Source of the DNA: Hirschia sp964352025
GTDB taxonomy: Bacteria; Pseudomonadota; Alphaproteobacteria; Caulobacterales; Hyphomonadaceae
NCBI GenBank assembly: GCA_964352025.1
Contig: CAYGPZ010000001.1
Location: forward strand, 248,001-312,000
DNA length: 64,000 nucleotides
Direction: 5' to 3'
Part shown: positions 33,997-43,048 of the stretch, piece after piece
How positions within the stretch are numbered: the first letter of the stretch is position 1
Layout of the letters: every line of letters starts with the position of its first letter
Position numbers and translations under genes: made by a program
The notes under the pieces: model-generated
What the model was told of the DNA's origin: nothing
Database searches by the model: none
Seen by the model: only the letters and a program-made list of their open reading frames with translations

Positions 33997-35049
33997 ATGA
34001 CGACGGCACGTCCTTTGACATATATGTCTGATGAAACTGATCTTGAGCTCACAACCGAGTTTCTCAACTGGATGCGGCGTTTGGAAGTGCGCACAGAAGA
34101 GATTGAAGAAAGCTCGCTGCATTTCCCGCCAGATTTAATCCTTGTCGGGAAAAAGTCCGAAACCTTCCTCATTATGGACCCATCAACTGCTGAAGGCTCG
34201 CAATATGTGGTTCTAGATAATGATCCTCCCAGAGATGTGGCGAAGGGCGTGTTTAGAATAACAACAGCCGATATGTCAGGCGTCACCAATGAATGGCGCA
34301 ATCTGCTGCACGTTATTGGGCGTCAGATCGGCATGATGAGCCTGACCGTCCGGGCACAACAGATATTTGAAGAGGGCGATGATTTCCTCGGTCAAGATTT
34401 TGACCAGCTTGAAGAGGGTATTCGCCAAGACGAATTTGAAACCAATAATCGGTTTGTGCAGAATTTCGCCAATAATGCAGGTATTGAATATAAGCGATTG
34501 GTTGAAGCCCCCGATTATACAGACGAGGCAGGCCAAGCCTTTATCTCCGCTAGATATGCACAGCGACGCGCCAATAAAGCAGCTGAAATTGCGCGCAGGG
34601 AAATGGGACGTTTTTTCTCGCACACCAAACCAGATGAAGCCGACATTTGTTGGGGCCGCATTTCATGGAGCGATACTGATTTTGTCTCAAACATTCACTA
34701 TGAGGGCGAAACAGACGGCATTGATGCGCATGGCTATGGTATTTTAAAGCAGACTTTTAAAGGCGTTGAACAAGAATATGCCGGCCAGTTTATTCGCGGG
34801 GAACGTGTCGGGTTTGGCGTGGGCCGCGATGATATCCTGACATGGGTCGGCGCGTGGTTTGGCGATCAACCAAGAGGGCATGGCGTTTTACTATCTGGTA
34901 AAAATGTCGCCTCCATCAATCAGGCCCAAGGCGAAGTCTACCTACCTAAAGACAGCGCCAACTATGTCTTCAAAAAAGAACACAATAAAAAACTAGACGG
35001 CTTCAGAGGATACTCACGCGGCAAAGCGATAGTAAAAGCGGTTGAGTAA
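33997..35049 (+). CDS. Hypothetical protein with MORN-like C-terminal repeats
   Basis: 350 aa, no signal peptide or membrane segment. Residues 1-220 are of unknown fold, and residues about 235-300 contain MORN-like strands (YEGETDGIDAHGYGIL, then YAGQFIRGERVGFGV and GDQPRGHGVLL). A possible phosphoinositide- or membrane-associated scaffold, by analogy only. Same strand as pspF, 105 bases downstream, so it may be part of the Psp neighbourhood. It ends at the edge of the second repeat arm. Confidence 0.65.
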   Translation: MTTARPLTYMSDETDLELTTEFLNWMRRLEVRTEEIEESSLHFPPDLILVGKKSETFLIMDPSTAEGSQYVVLDNDPPRDVAKGVFRITTADMSGVTNEWRNLLHVIGRQIGMMSLTVRAQQIFEEGDDFLGQDFDQLEEGIRQDEFETNNRFVQNFANNAGIEYKRLVEAPDYTDEAGQAFISARYAQRRANKAAEIARREMGRFFSHTKPDEADICWGRISWSDTDFVSNIHYEGETDGIDAHGYGILKQTFKGVEQEYAGQFIRGERVGFGVGRDDILTWVGAWFGDQPRGHGVLLSGKNVASINQAQGEVYLPKDSANYVFKKEHNKKLDGFRGYSRGKAIVKAVE

Positions 35050-35213
35050 GTCCCGTTGTTGAGCGCGTCTTTCCTGCGAAGGCAGGAATCCAGCCTAAGA
35101 ATAAAGCCGCGCAAAGCGCGACATGTTAAATTCGCTGGATCCCAGATCAAGTCTGGGAATACGCTGGTGGCAGAAAATTGCCAAAAGTGGACAATTCAGC
35201 TTCAGCTGTTCGT

Positions 35214-35459
35214 TTAGTCAGTAGAATTACAAAAACGTGCATAATAGCTAATTGATATACTCAAATCCCAAAAGCTTGGTACTAATCTAATTAGCTGCGA
35301 AAGACCTAATTTCGCAGCAATTACAGCTAGCGCCACAGAAATTAAAAGTGTGACAATAAAACATTCAACCGTTGCTAGTAAAGACGTCGGTGGCTCTCCA
35401 GTTAAATGTGCTAAGATTGCCCTACACCCCTCATGAGTTAAATGTTGTGAAAATCGCAT
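35214..35459 (-). pseudogene. Second small membrane gene, copy 2, start lost
   Basis: Counterpart of 5358-5567. The frame is open for 81 codons from an upstream ATG at 35459, and the membrane segments are kept (TVECFIVTLLISVALAVIAA). The start used in copy 1 is AGG here, and the AGGAGG ribosome site has become ATGAGG. Either the gene uses the far ATG in both copies or this copy is a translation-dead remnant; I favour the latter. Confidence 0.5.
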
Positions 35460-35463
35460 GGAA

Positions 35464-35481
35464 CAAGGTCACTTTTGACCT
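35464..35481. promoter_or_regulatory. Palindrome between divergent small genes, copy 2
   Basis: AAGGTCA-CTTT-TGACCTT, a perfect 7-base-arm version of the copy 1 site (5299-5316). It is in the same position between the two small genes. Confidence 0.45.
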
Positions 35482-35544
35482 TATTGACACCCTAGAGTAG
35501 TATCTTTAGTAGCTAATTATGCATAGATAGCGCGAGATACAATT

Positions 35545-35721
35545 ATGTTTAAATCAATTTTATTAGTAGCGGCCGTCTACGCATCAACAAGCATAATAGT
35601 TAGCTTGGCATTAAAGTCCTTTGGCATTGAAGCTGGAATGTTCAGTTATATTGTAGGTGGCATTTTCGCAGGTATCATCCTTGTTATAACGCAAAAAAAA
35701 GCGCCTCCAAATTGGCCTTAA
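35545..35721 (+). CDS. Small two-helix membrane protein, repeat copy 2
   Basis: 58 aa, counterpart of 5066-5236. Two hydrophobic segments (ILLVAAVYASTSIIVSLAL and FSYIVGGIFAGIILVIT), then QKKAPPNWP. Most differences from copy 1 keep hydrophobicity (A to V, T to I, I to F/M), consistent with selection on the protein. No family recognised. Confidence 0.6.
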   Translation: MFKSILLVAAVYASTSIIVSLALKSFGIEAGMFSYIVGGIFAGIILVITQKKAPPNWP

Positions 35722-35847
35722 AAAGTTTTCGTTTGATCAAATCACTAAGCTAAAACATGACTGTTTCTGCTTTCAATAGGTTAGTACAACGAAAATGCAA
35801 TTAAGTTAAAACATTGCAATGGGACTGCTTTGGCCCAAACACAGCCC

Positions 35848-37284
35848 CTATCGCTTCTTGCCAAACAGTGCCTCGGTTTTGGCTTCTTGGATGTCGGCGA
35901 GGCGCATGACTTCGGGGCGGCGGGGGAGGCGTTTCTTGGTGCGGTTCTCCATCATAGCGCGCACGAGCGTCAGGAATAATATCCCCAGATCGACCGCGAT
36001 ACTGGCAAAGAGGGCGATGAATTCCTTTTCGCCAAAGGGTACTTTTTCCGACGTGTCAGTTTTGAGTAAATTGGCAGGTGCTTTCGCAAGATTAAAGAAA
36101 GCCGCGCGGGTCGCTTTAGGGCCCTCGGTAAATTCAAATTCAGGGGCGGCCATATCACCAATCGCACGCAAGGACTGGGCAGAAGCGTTCAGCTTTTCGG
36201 TTAAAACCGTATCCCAACAATAAGAGACATCATCCGTGCGCGATGGATCAGGGCGGTTCGGGTTTGCCGGATCAGGCCCGACATTTGCGGCAAGGTTTTC
36301 AAGTCTATTGGCAAACAATTCTGCATTTGAGGCGCGTAATGCATTAGCTTTGGCGGTAAATGAGCGCGCATCATCAAAGACTTGTGTAAACACGCGTTCG
36401 CGATCTTTGGAGGACAACCGCGATGCTGTGGCTAGCTTGTCCAATAGGGCTGCTTCTTCAGCGTCAGATACGCCTGTGGGCGTGATGCTGGAGGAGAGGG
36501 CAGTTATTCTTTTTTGAAGGACAGCGCGGTCTGATGTGAGGCGGCCAATCCAATTGTCAGACACGTCATCTCTTAGCGCTTGTGCGCGATCGGCAAATGC
36601 AAAACGTGCGCGGGTGAGGGGGCCATCGCCTGATATGGAGTCAGGACGGTTAGAGCATGTGCCGCCTTGGCGGGCTTCTTCGTCGGCACGTTCGCGCGCG
36701 GTTGTGGAGGCGCCAATCACGGATGTCTCAACTGTGCTGAGGGCTTCATTGGCGGCATCGACGGAACGAGAGACATTTTCAATGGCGGCGGAGAATTGAT
36801 TGCGGGTAAATTCTTCGCCAGCCAACTCTTTCCAGAAGAAGCCATATCCAAAACCAACGGACCAGAATGCGAAGAAGAGATAGAAGAAACAGGCGAGCAG
36901 GCGAACGATGAAGCGCGACCAGATGAATTTTCCGCCTTGATGTTTCTTTTTCGCATTGGCGTCATCGATTTCCGGAATGCCGGTCGCGTTTGGTTTTTCG
37001 ACGACGGGTTTCATCCCAACGCCTAGCGCCGCGTTTAGACCAGCCACCATGGTCAGAACGACAAAAACGGTAATGCCCCATATGGGCGCTGCTTCTGCAA
37101 GGGAGAGTGAGGTTTTACCGGCATTCGCCATGCGTAGGTCTGTAAAGCCCATAGCCGTGGCTATAACAGATACAACGATAAACCCGCTAAGTGCGACGAG
37201 GCTTGCACCTGACCCAGTAAGATAGGACCAAAATCGGCTGATTTTTGAAGCGGCGGAATTGGTCACACAAACTCCCAGAAACAT
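35848..37284 (-). CDS. Hypothetical membrane protein with coiled-coil domain
   Basis: 478 aa. Four likely membrane helices: about 28-48, 68-92, 120-145 and 430-452. A 270-residue soluble region lies between helices 3 and 4, rich in Ala and charged residues (coiled coil) with two Cys (GGTCSN, SYCWDT). It begins with a Ser/Ala-rich cytoplasmic N terminus. No family recognised; the layout is like a membrane sensor or scaffold. Its stop codon abuts the repeat, so the native C terminus may have been altered by repeat insertion. Confidence 0.62.
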   Translation of the reverse strand: MFLGVCVTNSAASKISRFWSYLTGSGASLVALSGFIVVSVIATAMGFTDLRMANAGKTSLSLAEAAPIWGITVFVVLTMVAGLNAALGVGMKPVVEKPNATGIPEIDDANAKKKHQGGKFIWSRFIVRLLACFFYLFFAFWSVGFGYGFFWKELAGEEFTRNQFSAAIENVSRSVDAANEALSTVETSVIGASTTARERADEEARQGGTCSNRPDSISGDGPLTRARFAFADRAQALRDDVSDNWIGRLTSDRAVLQKRITALSSSITPTGVSDAEEAALLDKLATASRLSSKDRERVFTQVFDDARSFTAKANALRASNAELFANRLENLAANVGPDPANPNRPDPSRTDDVSYCWDTVLTEKLNASAQSLRAIGDMAAPEFEFTEGPKATRAAFFNLAKAPANLLKTDTSEKVPFGEKEFIALFASIAVDLGILFLTLVRAMMENRTKKRLPRRPEVMRLADIQEAKTEALFGKKR

Positions 37285-37463
37285 GCTGGCAAACTATACA
37301 AGGGCCTAACAAAGCGCAGAGCTTGAATCGCATCAAGTGCGAAACTCTTTTATTCATCAGATTTCGTTACACATCCTTATGAATGTGAGCAGATTTGTAA
37401 GTTAATTATGAGACAGAATTGCGTATATTTGTAAAGAAAGCTGAAGTTTCATTCCAAATGAAA

Positions 37464-38285
37464 TTAAACGCGTGGAAAGGTCTCGCTTAGGCGTCCACCA
37501 ATCCGAATTGGGTCGATACGCGTTGCTAATCCGGTTTTGTCATCTGTTTCGACGAATACACCGCACATTGTGCCGGGGCCATCTGCTGGTTCCATACGTG
37601 GACTAGGCAAGCGCGTGGTCTGGCGTTGGATGATGATTTCTTTTTTCATCCCAATCACACTGTCATAATCACCGCACATACCGGCATCCGTTTGATAGCC
37701 AGTTCCGCCTGGATAAATCTGAGCATCGGCGGTTGGCGTATGTGTGTGTGCACCAACAACAAGTGAGGCTTGCCCATCAACCAAATGCGCCAAACAGGCC
37801 TTTTCAGATGTCGCTTCGGCATGAACTTCAATAATGATTGCATCTGCGACTACGCCTAAGGGGGCTTCATCGAGTGCCCGCAAGACGCCCTGAAAGGGGT
37901 CATCAAGGCTGTCCATAAAGACGCGTCCGTGAATTTGGATAACATATACGCGGCGACCATCTGGAAGTGTGTAAAGGTGCGCGCCTCGGCCCGGAATTTC
38001 CAATGTTTGCGGGTAATTATATGGGCGGATCAGGCGGGGTTCGCGCTCGATATAGGTGAGCATTTCGCGTTGGTCCCACGAGTGGTTTCCAAGCGTAATA
38101 CAGTCTGCCCCAGCATCGAAAATATCGTTTGCAATCTTCTCTGTAATGCCAAATCCACCAGCTGCATTTTCTCCATTCACGACGACGAAATCGAGGCTGA
38201 GATCGTGACGAACATCAGGTAGATTATCCAAAATGGCTGCGCGTCCAGATTTACCGACCACGTCTCCGAAAAAAGCTAAACGCAT
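37464..38285 (-). CDS. YmdB-like metallophosphoesterase (TIGR00282)
   Basis: 273 aa from the ATG at 38285 (MRLAFFGDVVGKSGRAAI), where family members start; a GTG 4 codons upstream is possible. Dimetal motifs: GDVVG, VVNGENAAGGFGI, LGNHSWDQ, and VGAHTHTPTAD. The YmdB group hydrolyses 2',3'-cyclic nucleotides. Downstream of 5-FCL in the order seen in Caulobacter relatives. Confidence 0.9.
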   Translation of the reverse strand: MRLAFFGDVVGKSGRAAILDNLPDVRHDLSLDFVVVNGENAAGGFGITEKIANDIFDAGADCITLGNHSWDQREMLTYIEREPRLIRPYNYPQTLEIPGRGAHLYTLPDGRRVYVIQIHGRVFMDSLDDPFQGVLRALDEAPLGVVADAIIIEVHAEATSEKACLAHLVDGQASLVVGAHTHTPTADAQIYPGGTGYQTDAGMCGDYDSVIGMKKEIIIQRQTTRLPSPRMEPADGPGTMCGVFVETDDKTGLATRIDPIRIGGRLSETFPRV

Positions 38286-38366
38286 GCACTTACTCACTAG
38301 AGGAAAAGTGAGGTGTTACGCGTTTGCAGTCCAAATGTGAATAGCTGATTTATATAGAGTGAAAGA

Positions 38367-38813
38367 CTAGTGGGCTTCTGCAATATTTTCGATCAGTGAA
38401 ATTTTCATACCCTCGCAGAAAATTTCTATAGAATCATACGCATCACGTGACACGCCTTGGGAATAGGTCGCGCCAGTTTCAGCCTGTACAGGTGCGGGTG
38501 ATTCCACGAGGTCTAAAGCCAAGACGTTGTCAGTTGAGTTTTCTTGATTGGGTTGAAGCAATGCAAATGCTGCTTCAGGAATAAGATCAACCTTTACATG
38601 AAGCATTTGTGAGCGCGGTGGTGTCTTCGCATCTATAACGGCTATGTGAGGCATTTTATTGACCCACGCATAAGATTGAGAAACTTCAAAAGGGCAGCTG
38701 TTGGCGTCTGCCAATGGCGTTGCATTTGGCTTTGCGTGACAGCAGGCAGCAATTCCAATCGTAACCGAAAGCGCCGCGCCCAATTTCAAAAAACGGGTTC
38801 TATTCAATGCCAT
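38367..38813 (-). CDS. Putative lipoprotein, unknown function
   Basis: 148 aa. Signal peptide with a lipobox-like IAAC at residues 21-24 and a second Cys straight after (ACCHAKP). The mature part has two further Cys (NSCPFE and IFCEGM) that could pair. No family recognised. Between ymdB-like and 5-FCL genes on the same strand. Confidence 0.6.
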   Translation of the reverse strand: MALNRTRFLKLGAALSVTIGIAACCHAKPNATPLADANSCPFEVSQSYAWVNKMPHIAVIDAKTPPRSQMLHVKVDLIPEAAFALLQPNQENSTDNVLALDLVESPAPVQAETGATYSQGVSRDAYDSIEIFCEGMKISLIENIAEAH

Positions 38814-38918
38814 TACCGAATCCCTTTGTTTATCTCAATTATAACAACCCTAACTTATTCAATTGAGGTTGCAAAATATCTGACCAGATCAAAGCGGTAT
38901 TAATGAGGCGAAGCGTCG

Positions 38919-39533
38919 TTAGGATACTTCTTTAGGCGGCTGTGGCGCAGCACGAGCCAGAAATAACGGAACTGAATTATTCGGTGTCTCGGCCCAATCC
39001 AATGAAATGTCGTGTGCTTCAGCAGGAACGGCATCGACTTGTTGTTGAGAATAGCCAAGCCCGACGAAAAAACATGGACCATCTTCTCTTAAGTCTTTGA
39101 TCGCGCGGTCATAATGCCCTTTGCCATAGCCAAGCCGCGTGCCGCGTGCATCAAAAGCTAGAAGCGGGGCGAGAACGAGTTTAGGGCGCATTTCTACTGC
39201 ATCGGATGCAGGTTGCAATAGACCAAAAGGTCCTTTGACGAGGTCTTCCGGTTTTTCATGCAGACGGAATGTCATGTCGCCTGAGTTTTCGACGCGCGGA
39301 AGTACGATTTTAGCGCCTTTTTCTCTCAGTTTTGATAGAAGTGGGAGCGGATCGAGTTCATCACCAATGGCGTTATAACCAGCAACAACAGGTCCAAAAC
39401 GGTCTAGCAGCTTCATCGGGAATCGATCGGCCAGTTTTTCAGCTGCATCAGGATCGCGCGCTGCTGACTCGGCGCGAATTTCCTTCATGTGAGCACGAAG
39501 TAGATCTTTTTGCTGTGCAGTTGGAGAGGTCAA
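38919..39533 (-). CDS. 5-formyltetrahydrofolate cyclo-ligase
   Basis: 204 aa. Key blocks: KDLLRAHMKEIRAES at the start, the substrate region VAGYNAIGDELDPLPLL, and the ATP-site LLAFDARGTRLGYGKGHYDRAI. It converts 5-formyl-THF to 5,10-methenyl-THF with ATP. The gene follows a probable 6S RNA, as ygfA follows ssrS in E. coli. Confidence 0.93.
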   Translation of the reverse strand: MTSPTAQQKDLLRAHMKEIRAESAARDPDAAEKLADRFPMKLLDRFGPVVAGYNAIGDELDPLPLLSKLREKGAKIVLPRVENSGDMTFRLHEKPEDLVKGPFGLLQPASDAVEMRPKLVLAPLLAFDARGTRLGYGKGHYDRAIKDLREDGPCFFVGLGYSQQQVDAVPAEAHDISLDWAETPNNSVPLFLARAAPQPPKEVS

Positions 39534-39559
39534 AAATCAATTCCCATTCAGCTTAGTGA

Positions 39560-39720
39560 AGGTGGTGCCACAGTCGCCGTGGGGCATGTGTATTCCCATC
39601 GACCCAGCAAGCTAGGTGGGCGCCAGGTAGTTAGGACCACGATCCAGACCAGAGCCAGCTCCCTGATGAAAATGTAAGGTCGCTGGAATATAACTTCCCA
39701 ACACTAACGCCGCAGCAAAC
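39560..39720 (-). ncRNA. ssrS: Probable 6S RNA
   Basis: A 250-base gap upstream of 5-FCL has a structured non-coding sequence on the minus strand. TTCCAGCGACC (39687-39697) can pair with GGTCGATGGGAA (39593-39604), enclosing further G/C-rich pairings. Position directly before the 5-FCL gene is the usual site of 6S RNA in proteobacteria. I cannot fold the RNA rigorously, so boundaries are approximate. Confidence 0.5.
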
Positions 39721-39783
39721 CACCAGACATCCATGTAAGCGCGTTATGGGTTCACAACAAGTGAATGTTTGCAAACTTGCCGT

Positions 39784-41187
39784 TTAAAAGCTGAATATAA
39801 ATGCCGTATAGCCAAAGAATGTCTCGTCTTCATCCGATGCGTTAGGGGCATTTTTCGCAAAATCACCCTTTAAGAAGACAGACGCTCCCATATCAAATCT
39901 AAGGCTGTCAGGTATAACCCAATACCGCGCGCGTCCATCTAATGTGTGACCTATAAAGTCGCCCGATTGTCCCGTGGCATCGCGTTGTTTGGCGATAACC
40001 CATGCATCAGTGTCGGATGCTAGGAAAGCGGCAGAATAGGCAAGACGTGCATCCCAGCGATCATTTGGTTTAACTTGTATTCTGGCTCCCGGCGCAGACA
40101 GGTTAGCAGGGGTGAGTGGTCCATGAATGGATGTGTTGTTTAAGTCTGTTCTGCGGGATCCAAAAAGACGTTCATATTGGTCAAACTTGTTGTCGCTTGG
40201 GTCTTCATCACCAGATGCGTAATAATATTCTAGCGCTAAGCGCGGCTGCCAAGGCGCGTTAAACGTATACCCAACCGCTGAAAACAACATTTGCGCGTCT
40301 ACATCAAGATCAGTTGTATCTGTTGGCAAAGATGTGGCGCGTCGAGAGCCCGTTCTCCAGACGCCTTCAACATCCATATCCCATTGTTTTGTCTTTGGTT
40401 TACGATAAAGACGAAATCCAGGACCTATATAATCTCTATTAGGCGTGGCGGTGGTCGAGTTGTCCTCTTCATTGAGGCCATAGACGAACACCTCACCCCA
40501 AATATCTTCTGCGATAGACGGGATGAAATTCGCGCGGCGATAATGGATTGCCCAGATGCGGCGGTCCCATTCTTCACTGTCGCCAGAAAGACTATTGTCA
40601 TCTAGATCGTTGATTCTGTCCGCCGGATTGCGATCAATGGGGACAACATAGGCAAAGTGTAGCTCGTCGCCGCGATCATTTTTCGAGAGGGCGTGAACTC
40701 CTGTATAGGCTTTGATGACATTCGCAAATGAAACACGTTCGATTTGTCTTTTAGACCCAATACTGACTGTCTGGCGCCCAATTTTGACGTTGGTTTTGGA
40801 GTCTGATCCGAGAAGTCCAAATGTATCAAATTGTGCGTACAGTTGAAGAATATCGAGCGGGTTGGTGATGCTGCTCGAGTTTGGTGTGCCATCATCGTCC
40901 AGATAAGTCCGGCTATCTTGGAGTTCTAAACCGAATGTGATGGGACCAGTATCAAGCTTTGTGTGCACTAAAGTCCGAAATAACAGCATTTGGTCACTGC
41001 CGGTGCCGCCTGCACGAAACTGTCCATCGAGTGTTTCATACCGCATTCGCGTTTCACCAGAAATACTAAGGTATTCAGGGAGGTGGTCGTCAAAGCGGAA
41101 TGCATCTTCTGCAATTGCGTTGCCAGCAAATATTGTGAAAAGGCAGACGCTTGTTAGACTTGAAGCCGTTTTAATTGGAAGACGCAT
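39784..41187 (-). CDS. Outer-membrane porin, alginate_export family
   Basis: 467 aa. Signal peptide (1-26, ending GNAIAED), then a predicted beta barrel: alternating aromatic/hydrophobic strands (SGETRMRYETLDGQFR, KIGRQTVSIGSKRQIERV), and a C-terminal Phe. Family members export alginate or act as sugar/organic-acid porins. No alginate genes are adjacent, so the substrate is open. Confidence 0.82.
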   Translation of the reverse strand: MRLPIKTASSLTSVCLFTIFAGNAIAEDAFRFDDHLPEYLSISGETRMRYETLDGQFRAGGTGSDQMLLFRTLVHTKLDTGPITFGLELQDSRTYLDDDGTPNSSSITNPLDILQLYAQFDTFGLLGSDSKTNVKIGRQTVSIGSKRQIERVSFANVIKAYTGVHALSKNDRGDELHFAYVVPIDRNPADRINDLDDNSLSGDSEEWDRRIWAIHYRRANFIPSIAEDIWGEVFVYGLNEEDNSTTATPNRDYIGPGFRLYRKPKTKQWDMDVEGVWRTGSRRATSLPTDTTDLDVDAQMLFSAVGYTFNAPWQPRLALEYYYASGDEDPSDNKFDQYERLFGSRRTDLNNTSIHGPLTPANLSAPGARIQVKPNDRWDARLAYSAAFLASDTDAWVIAKQRDATGQSGDFIGHTLDGRARYWVIPDSLRFDMGASVFLKGDFAKNAPNASDEDETFFGYTAFIFSF

Positions 41188-41258
41188 GAATTATACTCGA
41201 TGAAATTGATTTGTTCTCGGAGCATACTTCACAGATTTATGTGACAGATAAATGAAAC

Positions 41259-42659
41259 TTATGCGTCAAAGACGTGTGGCAATATCAGAGATGCTGGATC
41301 TGCTTTAGGATCACCTCGAGATGGCGTTGGTCTACGACCATATCTATCCATCCCAAACCAGTATTGTCCTAGGTATTCTCCTACCAATTCCAATCGATCC
41401 ATATTTGTCGTGGCTGAGTTTTCCAATGCGCGCATGGATTTTATCAAGCCTTCGACACCTTTTTTAGGGAAGTCGCCGAGGAATTGATTGCCACTAAATA
41501 ATTCATCTCCAATGAGTTCACGAATAGAAGCTTCATTGAGTTCAACATCTATGCGTTGAAAGTGAAGAAGAGATTCGTTCATGATGCCCAAATCATCCAT
41601 ATCACCCAGCTCGGAATTTATGAAAGCAGGGAAGGCCGGATCTGACATGGCTTGTAGCCAAGTAAGCCCGTTCGTGGATGTGTCAGGTATCATACCGCGA
41701 AGCGCTTCGATCGCCTTGAGGCCTGCCATGCGACCTTTAAAATCTTTCACATCAAAAGTAGGGCGATAGGCTCCTGTGCCTAAAGAAAGAACCGAGATAT
41801 TCTCTGCACCTGTTTTCCAGCCAAATCCAAATGGAGACTTTGGATCGCCTTTCCATTTAGGCCATGGCTTTGCGTTGTCGCGCCATTTCGCGGTGGCGAC
41901 CAAAAATGCTTGCATTGCTGGATTATTATGAGGGCTAACACCGCCATCAAAGAAAAGAGCTTTCTCAGCGGATGAGATTTGTTTCTCTACAGGGCTTAAG
42001 AAAAACGGCGCGGAAGCAGAGGCCTGCACAACTTCTTGAAGGATGTAGTGTTTGTTTGCGATGAACTTTTCGCCGGGTCCGCCATTGGCTTTGTAATATC
42101 CCTGCCAGTGCGGGGAATTCCACTCCCAATATTTTGCTTTTGGATTATTCGTCAGCACCCATGGGCTACCTTTATCAATCCGTTTTGAACAAATCATAAG
42201 GCCGGTTTGAAGATAGTCTGTTCCAAGTTCTAATCTGTGCTCTGGGTCTGCGCCTTTACTGATCAGAAAGTCTCTAAAACACTCATTGATGACTTTAGTC
42301 AGTTTGCGGGAATCAAACTTTGGCACCATGCCGATAATACCATGTTTTTTCTCGCCAAATACATCATTTGCGAGCGTTCGATAGAGAGATTTAATATCGC
42401 TGACTTTATATCCTAGCGCCAATAATGTCGCCATGATTGCGCCTGTGGATGTACCGGCGATTAAATCGAAATAATGGCATAACCGAAAATCTTCGCGCTG
42501 GTGTTCAGGGAGGCGAGCTGCGAGTTTAGCCTCGACCTGTTCGAGAATACCGCATGTGAGAATGCCGCGAACACCGCCGCCATCCAATGCTAAAATACGT
42601 TTTCGGCCCTCACCAAATAAGTGAGCCTCAAGTGATTTAGGCTTTAATGCATCTCTCAT
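41259..42659 (-). CDS. Patatin-like phospholipase
   Basis: 466 aa from the ATG at 42659 (MRDALKPKS), with GAGGG 7 bases upstream; a reading 9 codons longer lacks it. Oxyanion hole DGGGVRG, nucleophile Ser in GTSTGAIMATLLALG, and catalytic Asp in FFDGGVSPHNNP. Cytoplasmic; no signal peptide. It hydrolyses acyl esters of phospholipids or galactolipids. Patatins serve as CBASS effectors, but no cyclase gene is near, so a housekeeping lipid role is as likely. Confidence 0.85.
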   Translation of the reverse strand: MRDALKPKSLEAHLFGEGRKRILALDGGGVRGILTCGILEQVEAKLAARLPEHQREDFRLCHYFDLIAGTSTGAIMATLLALGYKVSDIKSLYRTLANDVFGEKKHGIIGMVPKFDSRKLTKVINECFRDFLISKGADPEHRLELGTDYLQTGLMICSKRIDKGSPWVLTNNPKAKYWEWNSPHWQGYYKANGGPGEKFIANKHYILQEVVQASASAPFFLSPVEKQISSAEKALFFDGGVSPHNNPAMQAFLVATAKWRDNAKPWPKWKGDPKSPFGFGWKTGAENISVLSLGTGAYRPTFDVKDFKGRMAGLKAIEALRGMIPDTSTNGLTWLQAMSDPAFPAFINSELGDMDDLGIMNESLLHFQRIDVELNEASIRELIGDELFSGNQFLGDFPKKGVEGLIKSMRALENSATTNMDRLELVGEYLGQYWFGMDRYGRRPTPSRGDPKADPASLILPHVFDA

Positions 42660-42784
42660 CGCGTATCCCTCGCTATGATCCCACATTAACTATGGCAGGA
42701 TAAGAGAAATAGAAAAGGGGGTATTTTGTGAATGGAGAAAAATCGGTTTTTCTACAGCAATGCGTGAGGTATTAGCCCGTCGTC

Positions 42785-43045
42785 TCAGTCGACTTGATCA
42801 CCTTTGGTTTTATTGCATTGGGCATGTGCCAATTGAAGGTTTTCCAATTGGTCTTTCCCGCCTTTGGACTTTGGGTGGATGTGGTCAAAGGTGGGGCGCT
42901 GTTTCTTCCAGACATTAGCGTGTGGCGTATCGAAACGATTGCGCGGCATAGGTGTATTGCAAATCACGCAAATTCCATCTTGCTTGGTCCACAAGGAATG
43001 TAACCAAGCTTGAGGGAAAGGCTTGCGATGTTTTGAAAGAGACAA
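42785..43045 (-). CDS. HNH endonuclease
   Basis: 86 aa. Zinc-like CVIC and HAQCN Cys/His pairs and the HNH core TFDHIHPKSKGGKDQLENLQ. It starts with TTG at 43045, three bases after the folD stop and in the folD reading frame, with no ribosome site visible. Standalone HNH proteins of this size are common; role unknown. Confidence 0.72.
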   Translation of the reverse strand: MSLSKHRKPFPQAWLHSLWTKQDGICVICNTPMPRNRFDTPHANVWKKQRPTFDHIHPKSKGGKDQLENLQLAHAQCNKTKGDQVD

Positions 43046-43048
43046 GTT

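Larger units (their letters stand above)
35070..35848 (-). repeat. ~780-bp inverted repeat, copy 2
   Basis: Reverse complement of 4931-5708 with scattered substitutions. The inner edge begins with a perfect hairpin TTCCTGC-GAAG-GCAGGAA (35071-35088). The outer edge falls at the last base of the stop codon (35848) of the minus-strand gene at 35848-37284. It carries a 58-aa gene (35545-35721) and a probably decayed copy of the second small gene (35214-35459). The two arms enclose about 29 kb. Confidence 0.93.

Noticed and set aside
41259..43045. Patatin plus nearby HNH nuclease as a CBASS-like defence locus
   Set aside because: No CD-NTase, sensor or other defence gene is adjacent, and the HNH ORF follows folD rather than the patatin.
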